Shown here: piece after piece, positions 53,113 through 64,000 of the stretch | How the letters are laid out: each line of letters begins with the position of its first letter | Numbering within the stretch: the first letter of the stretch is position 1 | Notes under the pieces: model-generated | Seen by the model: the letters and a program-made list of their open reading frames with translations, nothing else | Databases searched by the model: none | What the model was told of the DNA's origin: nothing | Assembly (NCBI GenBank): GCA_034521975.1 | Contig: JAXHLR010000002.1 | Span: forward strand, 266,001 to 330,000 | Direction of reading: 5' to 3' | Source: Acidimicrobiales bacterium | GTDB lineage: Bacteria; Actinomycetota; Acidimicrobiia; Acidimicrobiales; SKKL01 | DNA length: 64,000 nucleotides | Position numbers and translations under genes: made by a program

Positions 53113-54296
53113 CCGACGCATCGGCCCATGCCGAGGCGATGGGCTCGTCCGACCTCGACCGCTGCCCGCTCATGCCCACCTACGGAGCACCGCGGATCGA
53201 GTTCGTCCGGGGTGAGGGGTCGTGGCTGTGGGATCGCGACGGCAACCGCTACCTCGACTTCCTCTCCGGCCTGGCGGTGACCTCGCTCGGCCACTCCCAC
53301 CCCGCGGTGGCCGAGGCCCTCGCCGAGCAGGCCAGGACCCTCGTGCACGTCTCGAACCTCTTCGGCACCGAACCCGGTGCCGAGGTCGCCATCACCCTCG
53401 ACCGACTGCTGGGCGGCGGCGGCCAGGTCTTCTTCGCCAACTCCGGGGCCGAGGCCAACGAGGCCGCCATCAAGCTGGCCCGCAAGTGGGGAGGTCACGG
53501 CCGCTACCAGGTCATCTCCACCTACGGCTCGTTCCACGGACGCACCCTCGCCACCCTCCACGCCACCGGCCAACCCGGCAAGTGGGAGGCGTTCCAACCG
53601 CTGCCGGAGGGTTTCCGCCACGTGGCCTGGCACGACCTCGACGCGGTGGAGGCCGCCATCGACGACACGGTGGCGGCCGTGCTGGTCGAGTCGGTCCAGG
53701 GCGAGGGCGGGGTCAACCCGGCCAGTGCCGACTACCTGCGCGGCCTTCGGCGGATCTGCGACGAGCGTGGAGTGCTGCTCATCCTCGACGAGGTCCAGAC
53801 CGGACTCGGACGCACCGGAGCGTGGTTCGGCCACCAGCACGCCGGCATCCGACCCGACGTCGTCACCATGGCCAAGGCCCTCGGCAACGGCGTGCCCATC
53901 AGCGCCTGCTGGGCCATCGCCGGCATTGCCGCTGCCTTCGAACCGGGCGACCACGCCACCACCTACGGGGGCCAGCCACTGGCCGCCGCCGCCGCCAGGG
54001 CCGTCCTGGCGACGATGGAGGCCGAGGACGTGCCCGCCAGGGCGACCAGAGCGGGGGCCGCCATCACCGAGCGGGTGTCGACGCTTCCCCACGTCACGGG
54101 TGTGCGGGGGCGGGGGCTGCTCCTCGGCGTCGAGCTGGACGGACCCGACGCGCGCGAGGTGGCCGGGGCGGCGCTCGACGCGGGCCTGGTGGTCAACGGG
54201 GTCACCCCGACCACGTTGCGGCTGGCTCCCTCGCTGCTGGTCACCGACGACGAGATCGACACCGCCATCGACACGCTCGGGACGGTGCTGGCATGA
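53109..54296 (+). CDS. argD: Acetylornithine aminotransferase
   Basis: The 395-residue class III PLP enzyme makes N-acetylornithine. YLDFLSGLAVTSLGHSHP, FFANSGAEANEAAIKLAR, ESVQGEGGVNPA, LILDEVQTGLGRTG and the PLP Lys in VTMAKALGNGVP (about K256) are present. ATG 53109 overlaps argB and its stop overlaps argF, both ATGA-type. It could also act on succinyl-diaminopimelate, as known for other ArgD proteins. Confidence 0.95.
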   Translation: MTDASAHAEAMGSSDLDRCPLMPTYGAPRIEFVRGEGSWLWDRDGNRYLDFLSGLAVTSLGHSHPAVAEALAEQARTLVHVSNLFGTEPGAEVAITLDRLLGGGGQVFFANSGAEANEAAIKLARKWGGHGRYQVISTYGSFHGRTLATLHATGQPGKWEAFQPLPEGFRHVAWHDLDAVEAAIDDTVAAVLVESVQGEGGVNPASADYLRGLRRICDERGVLLILDEVQTGLGRTGAWFGHQHAGIRPDVVTMAKALGNGVPISACWAIAGIAAAFEPGDHATTYGGQPLAAAAARAVLATMEAEDVPARATRAGAAITERVSTLPHVTGVRGRGLLLGVELDGPDAREVAGAALDAGLVVNGVTPTTLRLAPSLLVTDDEIDTAIDTLGTVLA

Positions 54297-55186
54297 GACA
54301 CCTGCTCGAGGTCGACGACCTCACCAGCGCCGAGCTGCACGCGGTGCTCGACCGAGCCGAAGCCCCCGATGCCGACCCCGTGCTCGGCGGCAAGGGCATG
54401 GCGCTGCTGTTCGAGAAGCCGTCGGCGCGCACCCGCAACTCCATGGAGCTGGCGATCGTGGCGCTCGGCGGCCATCCGGTCACCATCAGGGGCGAGGAGG
54501 TCGGCTTCGACGTCCGTGAGACCACCGAGGACATCACCCGCACCCTCGCCTGCTACCACGCGGCCATCGGTGCCCGGGTGTTCGAGCACTTCCAGGTCGA
54601 GCGCATGGCGGCCGTGGGGGCGGTTCCGATCGTGAACCTCCTCTCCGACCAGGCCCATCCCATGCAGGCCCTGGCCGATCTGCTCACCATCCGCCAGGCC
54701 GTCGGCCGCCTCGATGTCACCGTCACCTACGTGGGCGATGCCAACAACGTGGCCCGTTCGCTCGCCCTCGCCGTGGCCTTGTCGGGTGGGCGGTTCCGCA
54801 TCGCCGCCCCGCCGGGACACCGGTTCGATCCAGCGACCCTCGACCGCATCGCCGCCGCCGGCACGACCGTCGAGGAGCACGACCGACCCGAACCGGCGAT
54901 CGACGGCGCCGACGTCGTCTACACCGACGTGTGGACCTCGATGGGCCAAGAAGCCGAGTCCGAGGCCCGCCTCCGGGCCTTCGAGGGCTTCACCATCACC
55001 GACACCATGCTCGCCGCGATGGCCGACGGAGGCATCTTCCTGCACTGCCTGCCCGCCCACCGGGGAGAGGAGGCCGAGGCCGAGGTCGTCGACGGTCCGC
55101 GCAGCCACATCTGGCATCAGGCGACGAACCGCATGCACGCGGCGCGTGGTCTGCTGTGGTGGCTCATGGAGCAGACCGCGACATGA
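54293..55186 (+). CDS. argF: Ornithine carbamoyltransferase
   Basis: The 297-residue enzyme makes citrulline from ornithine and carbamoyl phosphate. The carbamoyl-phosphate motif reads EKPSARTRNSMELA near residue 41 (SARTR in place of STRTR), HPMQALADL near 122 replaces HPxQ, and HCLPAHRGEE near 251 is the ornithine/Cys loop. DANNVARSL is conserved. It is a little shorter than most (300-335). ATG 54293 overlaps argD; the stop overlaps argR. Confidence 0.95.
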   Translation: MRHLLEVDDLTSAELHAVLDRAEAPDADPVLGGKGMALLFEKPSARTRNSMELAIVALGGHPVTIRGEEVGFDVRETTEDITRTLACYHAAIGARVFEHFQVERMAAVGAVPIVNLLSDQAHPMQALADLLTIRQAVGRLDVTVTYVGDANNVARSLALAVALSGGRFRIAAPPGHRFDPATLDRIAAAGTTVEEHDRPEPAIDGADVVYTDVWTSMGQEAESEARLRAFEGFTITDTMLAAMADGGIFLHCLPAHRGEEAEAEVVDGPRSHIWHQATNRMHAARGLLWWLMEQTAT

Positions 55187-55677
55187 CCGAGACCCGTCTG
55201 TCGAAGAACCAGCGCCAGCACCGGATCGCCAACCTGCTCGAGACCAACACCGTGGTCAGCCAGTCACAGCTGGTCGAGCTGTTGGGTGCCGACGGGGTGG
55301 TGGCCACCCAGGCCACGGTCTCGCGCGACCTCGAGGACCTCGGTGCGGTCAAGGTGAGGGTCGCGGGGGGAGAGGTGGCCTATGCCATCCCCGAGCTGCC
55401 CGCCGAGCAGCACGCCCCTGAGGACCACCTCCGCCGGGTGCTGGGCGACTGGGTGGTCGAGGTCGACCACTCCCACAACCTGGTGGTGCTGCGCACCCCG
55501 CCCGGTTCGGCCCACGTCGTCGGCTCCGCGCTCGACCGGTCACACCTCGACGGGCTCCTCGGTACCGTGGCGGGCGACGACACCCTCCTCTGCGTGGCCG
55601 CCGAGGTTCTCGGCGGCGAGCGCCTGAGCGCCATCCTCGCGGGCCTGGCCGGCCTTCCCCTCGATCGAAAGGACTGA
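55183..55677 (+). CDS. argR: Arginine repressor
   Basis: The 164-residue hexameric repressor has an N-terminal winged helix (SKNQRQHRIANLLETNTVV, ATQATVSRDLEDLGAVKVR) and a C-terminal arginine-binding domain with the signature LGTVAGDDTLLCVA near 127-140 (GTIAGDDT). It is encoded inside the operon it probably controls through the ARG box at 49953-49966, giving autoregulation. ATG 55183 overlaps argF. Confidence 0.95.
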   Translation: MTETRLSKNQRQHRIANLLETNTVVSQSQLVELLGADGVVATQATVSRDLEDLGAVKVRVAGGEVAYAIPELPAEQHAPEDHLRRVLGDWVVEVDHSHNLVVLRTPPGSAHVVGSALDRSHLDGLLGTVAGDDTLLCVAAEVLGGERLSAILAGLAGLPLDRKD

Positions 55678-58408
<2,731 letters not shown>

Positions 58409-58412
<4 letters not shown>

Positions 58413-59032
58413 CGGTGTCGGAGCTCTCGACCGCCCATGTGATCGAGCGCGAGCAGCTCGCCGGCCCGGCGACCGAGATCGCTCCATCGCTCCTCGGCAC
58501 GATCCTCGTGGCCGGAGCGCTCGCCGGCCGCATCGTCGAGGTCGAGGCGTACATGGGCGCCGACGATCCGGCGAGCCACGCACACCGGGGCCAGACAGCT
58601 CGCAACGCCACGATGTTCGGGCCGGCCGGACACCTCTACGTGTATTTCACCTACGGCATGCACTGGTGCGCCAACGTGGTCACCGGTGAGGAGGGGGTGG
58701 CCAGCGCGGTGCTGCTGCGCGCGCTGGCGCCGATCACCGGCGTGGAGGAGATGCGCTGGGCCCGTCCACGGGCCCGCACCGAGCGCGATCTCTGCAGCGG
58801 CCCCGCCAAGCTGACCCAGGCCCTCGGCATCGACGGTGCGCACGACGGCCTCGACCTCTGCGACCGGCGCTCGTCGGTTCGCATCGTCGACGACGGGTGG
58901 GAGTCCGATGTCGCTCCGGCGGCTTGCCCTCGGGTCGGCATCTCGGTCGCCACCGAACATCCGTGGCGGTGGTGCCTGCCCGGCGACCCGAACCTCTCCA
59001 AGCCCGTGCCCCGAGCGGTGGCTCGCCGGTGA
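58409..59032 (+). CDS. mpg: 3-methyladenine DNA glycosylase (AAG/Mpg family)
   Basis: The 207-residue protein belongs to the AAG family, which excises alkylated purines from DNA. RIVEVEAYMGADDPASHA near residue 40 holds the catalytic Glu, and ARNATMFGPAGHLYVYFTYG and MHWCANVVTGEEG follow; LCSGPAKLTQALGIDG is the DNA-contact segment. GTG 58409 overlaps the argH stop, so a repair gene is translationally coupled to the arg operon. That order is common in actinobacteria. Confidence 0.92.
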
Positions 59033-59154
59033 GCCCGGTCGAGCGCGAGAGCGCGCTCACCTTCGTCATCGAAGTGACCTTCACCGAGCTCAGCGTCCTA
59101 CAACAGGACGGCGACGGGCGTTGGGCCGTCACCGGCTCGCTGGATCTCCGATGA
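59029..59154 (+). CDS. Small 41-codon ORF coupled to mpg and the NUDIX gene
   Basis: A 41-residue ORF starts at GTG 59029 inside the mpg stop (GTGA) and ends in the ATGA of the NUDIX gene. The peptide contains FVIEVTFTELSVLQQDGDG and is acidic, without a signal or membrane helix. I do not recognise it. The exact overlaps on both sides argue for real translation, but it could also serve only to pass ribosomes from mpg to the NUDIX gene. Confidence 0.45.
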   Translation: MSPVERESALTFVIEVTFTELSVLQQDGDGRWAVTGSLDLR

Positions 59155-59786
59155 GCCCGTGGCTCTCGCACGCCGACCCAGACCTGGCGTCGAGCGACGA
59201 CCTGGCCGTCGCCCGGGCGATCGTCGATTCATCGCTGGCATCCGATCCCGAGGTGCACCATCATCGGCAACGGATGCTCGACTTCATCGATGCCCATCCG
59301 GATGCGCTCCATCGCACGTGCCTCGACGGCCACCTCACCGGCTCGGCCCTTGTGGTCGACGAGGCCACCGAGCAGATCCTGGTGCTGTTCCACCGCAAAC
59401 TCCAGCGCTGGTTGCAGCCCGGCGGGCACGCCGACGGCGACGCCAACCTCGCCGCCGTCGCGCTGCGCGAGGCCACCGAGGAGACCGGCATCGACGGGTT
59501 GCGCATCGACCCGGTGCCGATCGACCTCGACATCCACCGGGTCGCCCCGCCGGGCGAACCGGCACACGACCACCTCGATGCCCGGTACCTGGTCGTCGCC
59601 CCGTCCCACGCGGCGGCGACGCGAAACCACGAGTCGGAGGCGCTCCGATGGGTGGGCCGCGATGAGTTGGGGTCCCTCGACGTCGATGCGGGGATGATGC
59701 GCATGGCCCGAGCGGGGATCGAGCGACTGCGTCTGTGGCGCGGCCATGATGGTGCTGCCGTGATGAGGTCGCCGACGGAAGGATGA
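59151..59786 (+). CDS. NUDIX hydrolase
   Basis: The 211-residue protein has a NUDIX box, GHADGDANLAAVALREATEE followed by TGI (about residues 92-114). The RE-x-x-EE-x-G core is intact; the first Glu of the consensus is Ala, as in a subgroup that reads PGGHADGD. A helical N-terminus (HHHRQRMLDFIDAHPDALHR) precedes it. The substrate is unknown; nucleotide-sugar, NADH or damaged nucleotides are all possible. ATG 59151 overlaps the 41-codon ORF. Confidence 0.85.
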   Translation: MSPWLSHADPDLASSDDLAVARAIVDSSLASDPEVHHHRQRMLDFIDAHPDALHRTCLDGHLTGSALVVDEATEQILVLFHRKLQRWLQPGGHADGDANLAAVALREATEETGIDGLRIDPVPIDLDIHRVAPPGEPAHDHLDARYLVVAPSHAAATRNHESEALRWVGRDELGSLDVDAGMMRMARAGIERLRLWRGHDGAAVMRSPTEG

Positions 59787-59792
59787 GCCCAG

Positions 59793-60404
59793 ATGCAGGT
59801 CGTCACGATCTCTTCGAGCTACGGAGCCGGGGGCAGCGTCATCGCCCCGTTGGTGGCCGAGCGGCTCGGTGTGTCGTATCTCGCTCGGGCGGTGGCCGCC
59901 AGGGACAGCCAGCGCATCGAGAGCGAGGCTCGCGAGGCCGCCTACACCGAGGAGGAGCTCGAACGAGGCCTCTGGCAGCGGATGTTGAACGCGCTGGCCG
60001 CCACTCCGGCCCCGATCGAGCTGGGAGGTGGCACCGAGACGACCGAGCACCCCGACCGGGCGCTCCGGGCCCAAGCCGAGCAGCGACTCGGCGAGTTCGC
60101 CGCGTCGGGTGAAGGAGGCGTGGTGCTGGGCTGGGCGGCGGCGCTGGTGCTCCCCGGTGCCTACCGCGTGCGCCTCGACGGGCCCGCCGAACGTCGCCTT
60201 CGCCGTGGCGCCGAGATCGAGGGCATCGACGAGGACGCGGCGCGACAGAGGTTGGAACGCACCGATGAGGTGCGACGCCTGTACTGGCGTCGCCTCTACC
60301 AGTGCGACTGGCGCGACCCCGACCACTTCCACCTCTGGATCGACACGACCGCACTGTCGGTCGAGACCAGCGTGTCGCTGATCGTCGACGCCTCGCGGGG
60401 CTAG
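59793..60404 (+). CDS. Cytidylate-kinase-like family protein
   Basis: The 203-residue protein matches the Cytidylate_kin2 family: VVTISSSYGAGGSVIAPLVA is the degenerate P-loop, and the C-terminal LID-like region has RRLYWRRLYQCDWRDPDHFH and LWIDTTALSVET. True P-loop Lys is absent from the visible motif, as in the family. A kinase role on nucleotides is uncertain. ATG 59793 lies six bases after the NUDIX stop, with AAGGA (59779-59783) upstream. Confidence 0.78.
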   Translation: MQVVTISSSYGAGGSVIAPLVAERLGVSYLARAVAARDSQRIESEAREAAYTEEELERGLWQRMLNALAATPAPIELGGGTETTEHPDRALRAQAEQRLGEFAASGEGGVVLGWAAALVLPGAYRVRLDGPAERRLRRGAEIEGIDEDAARQRLERTDEVRRLYWRRLYQCDWRDPDHFHLWIDTTALSVETSVSLIVDASRG

Positions 60405-60414
60405 CTGTACCCGG

Positions 60415-60972
60415 CTAGACGTCGCCTGGGGTCATGCAGTGCTCCATCTCGTTCACCCGGGCAAAGCGGTCGATGGGCGCGGTGATGTGCTTCCCGTACT
60501 TCTCGGTGACGAGGAATCGTGCACCGGGGTCGTCGCGGAGTGCGTCCGCGTACCGGTACCGATCGGCCAGAAAGATCCGGTAGTCGTCGATCCAGCTCGC
60601 GGTGATGGTCGCGTCGCGGCTGGAACCGGTGGGAGCGATGGCTTCGAGGTTGCCCAGCATGGTCTCGAGTTCGTCGGTCGCAGCCTCGATGACCACGGCT
60701 CGCTCGTCGGCCGAGGCGGCGGTGTGGGCGCCGGGGAGGCCATCGATCCGGGCGTCGGTGGCCTCACAGATCCGGTCGGCCTGGGTGGTCCAGGCCAGGT
60801 CATCGAGGCGGTCGGGCATGTCGCGCTCGCCGTAGCCGCTCACGTGGTAGTACCAGATCCACCCCCAGAACCCGGCGAGTAGCACGAAGAACAGCACCGC
60901 TACCACCACCGACGGCCGCAGGCGTCGCCGTCGTGGCGCCTCGAGGTTCTCGGTGTCAGCCATCGGCGGCAT
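60415..60972 (-). CDS. Unknown single-pass membrane protein
   Basis: This 185-residue protein has a basic N-terminus (APRRRRLRP), one membrane helix (SVVVAVLFFVLLAGFWGWIW) and an extracellular-looking helical domain with two Cys (RICEATDARI near 69, MEHCMTPGDV near the end) that could form a disulfide. ATG 60972 has AGGAGG six bases upstream; a second ATG at 60963 is possible. It overlaps the end of the penicillin-binding protein gene by 17 bases, so the two are probably co-expressed at the envelope. Confidence 0.65.
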   Translation of the reverse strand: MPPMADTENLEAPRRRRLRPSVVVAVLFFVLLAGFWGWIWYYHVSGYGERDMPDRLDDLAWTTQADRICEATDARIDGLPGAHTAASADERAVVIEAATDELETMLGNLEAIAPTGSSRDATITASWIDDYRIFLADRYRYADALRDDPGARFLVTEKYGKHITAPIDRFARVNEMEHCMTPGDV

Positions 60973-62938
60973 CGGGGTCCTCCTCTTGGAGCTCGCCGCC
61001 CTCGACGCCCGGATCGGGAACGGGGGCGCTGGTGGGTGGCGTCGTCGTGGCCGGTTGCGCCTGACCGGGGCTCGGTGCCGGGCGTGGGCGCGGGATCGTG
61101 GTGGTGGTCGGCATAGGGCGGAAGTCGAGGACGGGCTCGTCCTCGTGGGCGGGACCCATGAACGCCCGGAAGATCCTCGCGGGGTAGGTCCCGCCGAAGA
61201 CCGGGATCGGGGTGTTGGGTGGCTCCATGGAGATCTCCTCCTCCGGGAAGCCGACCCACACCGCGGTGGAGAGCTGGGGCGTGTACCCGACGAACCACGC
61301 GTCCTTGAACCCGGTTCCGGTTCCGGTCTTGCCGGCGAGGGGCCGGCCCGGCAGGTTGGCGTTGCGTCCGGTGCCGCTGGTGGTGACCTGGGCCAAGATG
61401 TTGGTGATGGTGTCGGCGATGTCGGCCGAGATGACGCGCCGTTGCTCGTGGGTGTGCTCCCACAAGATGGTCCCGTCTGCTCGCACGATGCGCTCGACCA
61501 TCACCGGCGGCACGTGGAGCCCGGAGTTGGCGAAGGTCCCGTAGGCGTTGGCCATGTCGAGCGGGGTGACGTTCTCGGATCCGAGCACCGCCGCTGGTAC
61601 CGGGTTCTGGTGGGTGGTGATGCCGAGCTGGCGGGCCATGGCGGTGGCGTTGGCCGGACCGACGTCGAGCATCAGTGCGGCATAGGCGGTGTTGTAGGAA
61701 CCGACGGTCATCCCGATCAGGTCGGCCGACCCGCCGCCACCGCCGGTGACGGTCCAGTCATCCTGGCCGGGGAACTCGAAGGTGCGCCGGGTGGGGGCGG
61801 GGTACCGGCGGCTCAGGGGCATGCCCTGGCTGAGCGCGGTGGCGAGCACGAACGGCTTGTAGGACGATCCGCCGCCCCGCCCGACGCCCATGGCCATGTT
61901 GTACTTGGCCGACCGGCTCTCGCCGAAGAAGTCCCGGCCACCGACCATGGCCCGCACCTGCCCGGTGCGGGGTTCGAGCGCCACGATGGCGACCTCGGGA
62001 TGGGTCTCGGGGTCGGGAAGGATCTCGTCGCGGGCAGCCTCGGCCTTGGCCTGCAGATCCAGGTCGATCGTGGTGTGGATGCGCAGACCGCCACCGAAGA
62101 GCAGCTGGATCCGGTCTTCTCGGGTCTCGCCGAAGGCAGGGTTGTCGAGGAACCACTGCTTGACCTCTTCGACGAAGTGCGGGGCGGGATAGCGCTCGAG
62201 CGCCGCAGGGGTGGGCGGGCGCACCCGTAGTGGTTCGGCGAGCACCTGCTCATAGGTGTCGCGGGTGATGAGCTCCTGGTCGAACATCGCTTCGAGCACG
62301 ATGTCGCGGCGGTCGAGGGCGCGCACCTCGTAGTCGATGGGATTGGCGGCGTTGGGGAACTTGATCAGCCCCGCGATGACCGCGGCCTCCGAGAGGGTGA
62401 TGTCGGTCACCGACTTGTTGAAGTACGTGCGGGACGCGGCCTCGACGCCGTAGGCGCCCTTCCCGAAGTAGATCGAGTTCAGGTACAGCTCGAGCACCCG
62501 TTCCTTGGAGTGGGTGCGCTCGAGCTGCAGCGCGAGCGAGGCCTCCTCGAGCTTGCCGCCCAGGCTGCGCTCACGCTCGAGCAGCAGGTTCTTCACGGTC
62601 TGTTGGGTGATGGTCGACCCACCCTCGGTGATCCCGCCCTCGGCGACGTTGCGACGTGCGGCGCGCACCAGCCCCATCGGGTCGACGCCCCGGTGCAGCC
62701 AGAAGCGTTCGTCCTCGATGGCGATGACGGCGTCGATGAGGTGCGACGGCATCTGGCCGTAGCGCACGTTGACCCGGTTCTCCTCGCCGTGCAGCGCCGT
62801 GAGGAGCGTGCCGTCGGATGCGTACATCGACGACGACTGGGCAGTGGTGGGAAGCTCGGGAGCGATGGTGATGGGGGAGTAGCTGCACGCTGTGGCGATG
62901 AGCGCGAGCGCGAGCAATGGGGTGAGGAATCGCCTCAT
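60956..62938 (-). CDS. Bifunctional class A penicillin-binding protein
   Basis: The 660-residue protein polymerises and cross-links peptidoglycan. The GT51 domain has AVIAIEDERFWLHRGVDPMG near 66, GGSTITQQTVKNLLLERE and YLNSIYFGKGAYGVEAASRT. The transpeptidase domain has SSYK (GGSSYKPFVLATAL, Ser near 352), the SxN motif in GSYNTAYAALML and KTG in LAGKTGTGTGFKDAW near 533. The N-terminus MRRFLTPLLALALIATACSY ends in a lipobox-like Cys18, unusual for this class. A Pro/Thr-rich tail ends the protein. Confidence 0.92.
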   Translation of the reverse strand: MRRFLTPLLALALIATACSYSPITIAPELPTTAQSSSMYASDGTLLTALHGEENRVNVRYGQMPSHLIDAVIAIEDERFWLHRGVDPMGLVRAARRNVAEGGITEGGSTITQQTVKNLLLERERSLGGKLEEASLALQLERTHSKERVLELYLNSIYFGKGAYGVEAASRTYFNKSVTDITLSEAAVIAGLIKFPNAANPIDYEVRALDRRDIVLEAMFDQELITRDTYEQVLAEPLRVRPPTPAALERYPAPHFVEEVKQWFLDNPAFGETREDRIQLLFGGGLRIHTTIDLDLQAKAEAARDEILPDPETHPEVAIVALEPRTGQVRAMVGGRDFFGESRSAKYNMAMGVGRGGGSSYKPFVLATALSQGMPLSRRYPAPTRRTFEFPGQDDWTVTGGGGGSADLIGMTVGSYNTAYAALMLDVGPANATAMARQLGITTHQNPVPAAVLGSENVTPLDMANAYGTFANSGLHVPPVMVERIVRADGTILWEHTHEQRRVISADIADTITNILAQVTTSGTGRNANLPGRPLAGKTGTGTGFKDAWFVGYTPQLSTAVWVGFPEEEISMEPPNTPIPVFGGTYPARIFRAFMGPAHEDEPVLDFRPMPTTTTIPRPRPAPSPGQAQPATTTPPTSAPVPDPGVEGGELQEEDPDAADG

Positions 62939-62944
62939 GACTCC

Positions 62945-62973
62945 ATTGTCGCCGATCGGTGCGCCGATGTCCG
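62945..62973 (-). promoter_or_regulatory. Candidate promoter of the penicillin-binding protein gene
   Basis: On the minus strand CGGACA (62973-62968), a 17-base spacer and GACAAT (62950-62945) lie upstream, and six bases separate the -10 from ATG 62938. The message would be leaderless. Confidence 0.45.
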
Positions 62974-63052
62974 ACCAGCGTCGCCGATCGCCGGCCGGGT
63001 GAGGCGTCGAACCGGCTGGACGACGGCGGAGGGCGCCGACCACCATTGCCGG

Positions 63053-64000
63053 GTGCCTGAACACGGTTCCGCCATCCTCGATGATCTCCTCGTCCGTGGT
63101 CTGATCCACGATCACACCGACCTCGACGCGCTTCGGACGCGACTCGAGGAGGGGTCGGTCACCGTCTACTGCGGGTTCGATCCGTCCGCCGACAGCCTGC
63201 ACGTCGGAAACCTGATCGGCTTGCTGGTGATGCGGCGGTTCCAGGAGGCCGGGCACCGTCCGATCGTGCTCGCGGGTGGTGCAACCGGGATGATCGGCGA
63301 TCCTGGTGGTCGATCGGAGGAGCGGAACCTGCTCGACGACGACACGCTGGCCCGCAACCTCGAGGGGATCGTGCCCCAGCTCAAGCAGTTCCTCGACTTC
63401 GGCGACGGGCCGACGGGTGCTCGTCTGGTCGACAACCGGTCGTGGACGGTCGCCATGAGCGTGATCGAGTTCCTGCGCGACGTCGGCAAGCACGTCTCGG
63501 TCAACCAGATGCTGGCCAAGGAGTCGGTCAGGACCCGGATCGAGAGCGAGGCCGGCATCTCCTACACCGAGTTCAGCTACATGCTGTTGCAGGCCAACGA
63601 CTTCGTGAACCTGGCCGAGCTCGAGGGGTGTGAGATGCAGGTCGGAGGATCCGACCAGTGGGGGAACATCTCGCTGGGGGTCGACCTGGTCCGTCGCCGT
63701 CTCGGTCGCCAGGCCCACGCGCTCACTTGGCCGTTGCTGACCCGCCCCGATGGGTCGAAGTACGGCAAGTCGGCTGCAGGCGAGCAGATGTGGCTCGGCG
63801 CCCATCGGATGAGCCCCTACCGCTTCTACCAGGCGTGGATGCAGGCGGAGGACTCCGAGATGCGCAAGCTGTTGCTGCAGCTGACGTTTCTCGGCCCCGC
63901 CGAGGTGGACGAGGTCGTGGCCGCCCACGAGCAGGCACCGGAGCGCCGTCACGCCCAACGGGTGCTCGCACGCGAGCTGACGGCGGTGGTGCACGGCGAG
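63053..64000 (+). CDS. tyrS: Tyrosyl-tRNA synthetase, 5' part
   Basis: The first 316 residues of a class I synthetase run off the window end. CGFDPSADSLHVGNLIGLLV near residue 40 carries the HIGH-like HVGN, YTEFSYMLLQANDF and QVGGSDQWGNISLGVDLV bind tyrosine, and SKYGKSAAGEQMWLG carries the KMSKS-like KYGKS. The GTG at 63053 fits the family start; six bases upstream, CACCAT (63041-63046) is a weak -10. It is divergent from the penicillin-binding protein gene. The S4-like C-terminal domain is missing only because of the window edge. Confidence 0.94.
   Translation, partial: MPEHGSAILDDLLVRGLIHDHTDLDALRTRLEEGSVTVYCGFDPSADSLHVGNLIGLLVMRRFQEAGHRPIVLAGGATGMIGDPGGRSEERNLLDDDTLARNLEGIVPQLKQFLDFGDGPTGARLVDNRSWTVAMSVIEFLRDVGKHVSVNQMLAKESVRTRIESEAGISYTEFSYMLLQANDFVNLAELEGCEMQVGGSDQWGNISLGVDLVRRRLGRQAHALTWPLLTRPDGSKYGKSAAGEQMWLGAHRMSPYRFYQAWMQAEDSEMRKLLLQLTFLGPAEVDEVVAAHEQAPERRHAQRVLARELTAVVHGE

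Noticed and set aside
60401..60418. CTAGC/GCTAG hairpin at the convergent ends near 60.4 kb
   Set aside because: Only five base pairs, overlapping both stop regions; too weak to call.

Overview
The window is about 64 kb of very GC-rich, densely packed bacterial chromosome with GTG and TTG starts, many 1-4 base start/stop overlaps and almost no accessory DNA. Several traits point to an actinobacterium: the actinobacterial integration host factor mihF between pyrF and gmk, a PriA without helicase motifs, DUF948 plus a small partner upstream of alaS, and a run of apparently leaderless promoters. The gene content and protein flavour fit the class Acidimicrobiia best, but that placement is inference from memory, not from a search. 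No tRNA, rRNA, CRISPR array, insertion sequence or phage gene was seen.

Layout. 1-7.5 kb: the end of relA/spoT, a tandem UspA protein, hisS-aspS, a membrane-anchored unknown, rarA, DUF948 and a small partner. 7.5-19.1 kb: alaS-ruvX-mltG-aroE, a DUF4388 protein, a type IV prepilin peptidase, aroK-aroB-aroQ, an M24 peptidase, efp and nusB. 19.1-28.0 kb: the pyrimidine operon pyrR-pyrB-pyrC-carA-carB-pyrD-pyrF behind a PyrR-binding leader whose terminator lies inside the pyrR reading frame. 28.1-33.5 kb: mihF, gmk, rpoZ, coaBC, metK, priA. 33.5-38.1 kb: DUF402 and an RsmC-like methyltransferase (minus strand), then def-fmt-rsmB-mog. 38.1-41.5 kb: an FMN riboswitch followed by ribD-ribBA-ribH and a cold-shock-like protein. 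41.5-48.0 kb: DUF1844 (minus), then infC-rpmI-rplT, an rRNA methyltransferase, pheS and pheT. 48.1-49.9 kb: an orphan lipoprotein peptide-binding protein (minus). 50.0-60.4 kb: argC-J-B-D-F-R-G-H behind an ARG box, followed by mpg, a 41-codon ORF, a NUDIX protein and a cytidylate-kinase-like protein. 60.4-64 kb: an unknown membrane protein and a bifunctional penicillin-binding protein (minus), diverging from tyrS, which runs off the end.

The genes form several biosynthetic blocks: arginine from N-acetylglutamate (with a cyclic ArgJ), UMP from bicarbonate, part of the shikimate pathway, most of riboflavin synthesis, and translation (four tRNA synthetases, the translation factors IF3 and EF-P, L35, L20, peptide deformylase and methionyl-tRNA formyltransferase). 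Three expected partners are absent from their clusters: aroC, pyrK (expected with a class 1B PyrD) and ribE.

No wholly new multigene system is visible. The most interesting signals are regulatory: the PyrR attenuator embedded in coding sequence, the ARG box that covers the -35 of a leaderless arg operon, mutually exclusive hairpins in the infC leader, an FMN riboswitch with a possible ribosome-site sequestering stem, and a possible sigma-28-type promoter in front of the DUF4388 gene.
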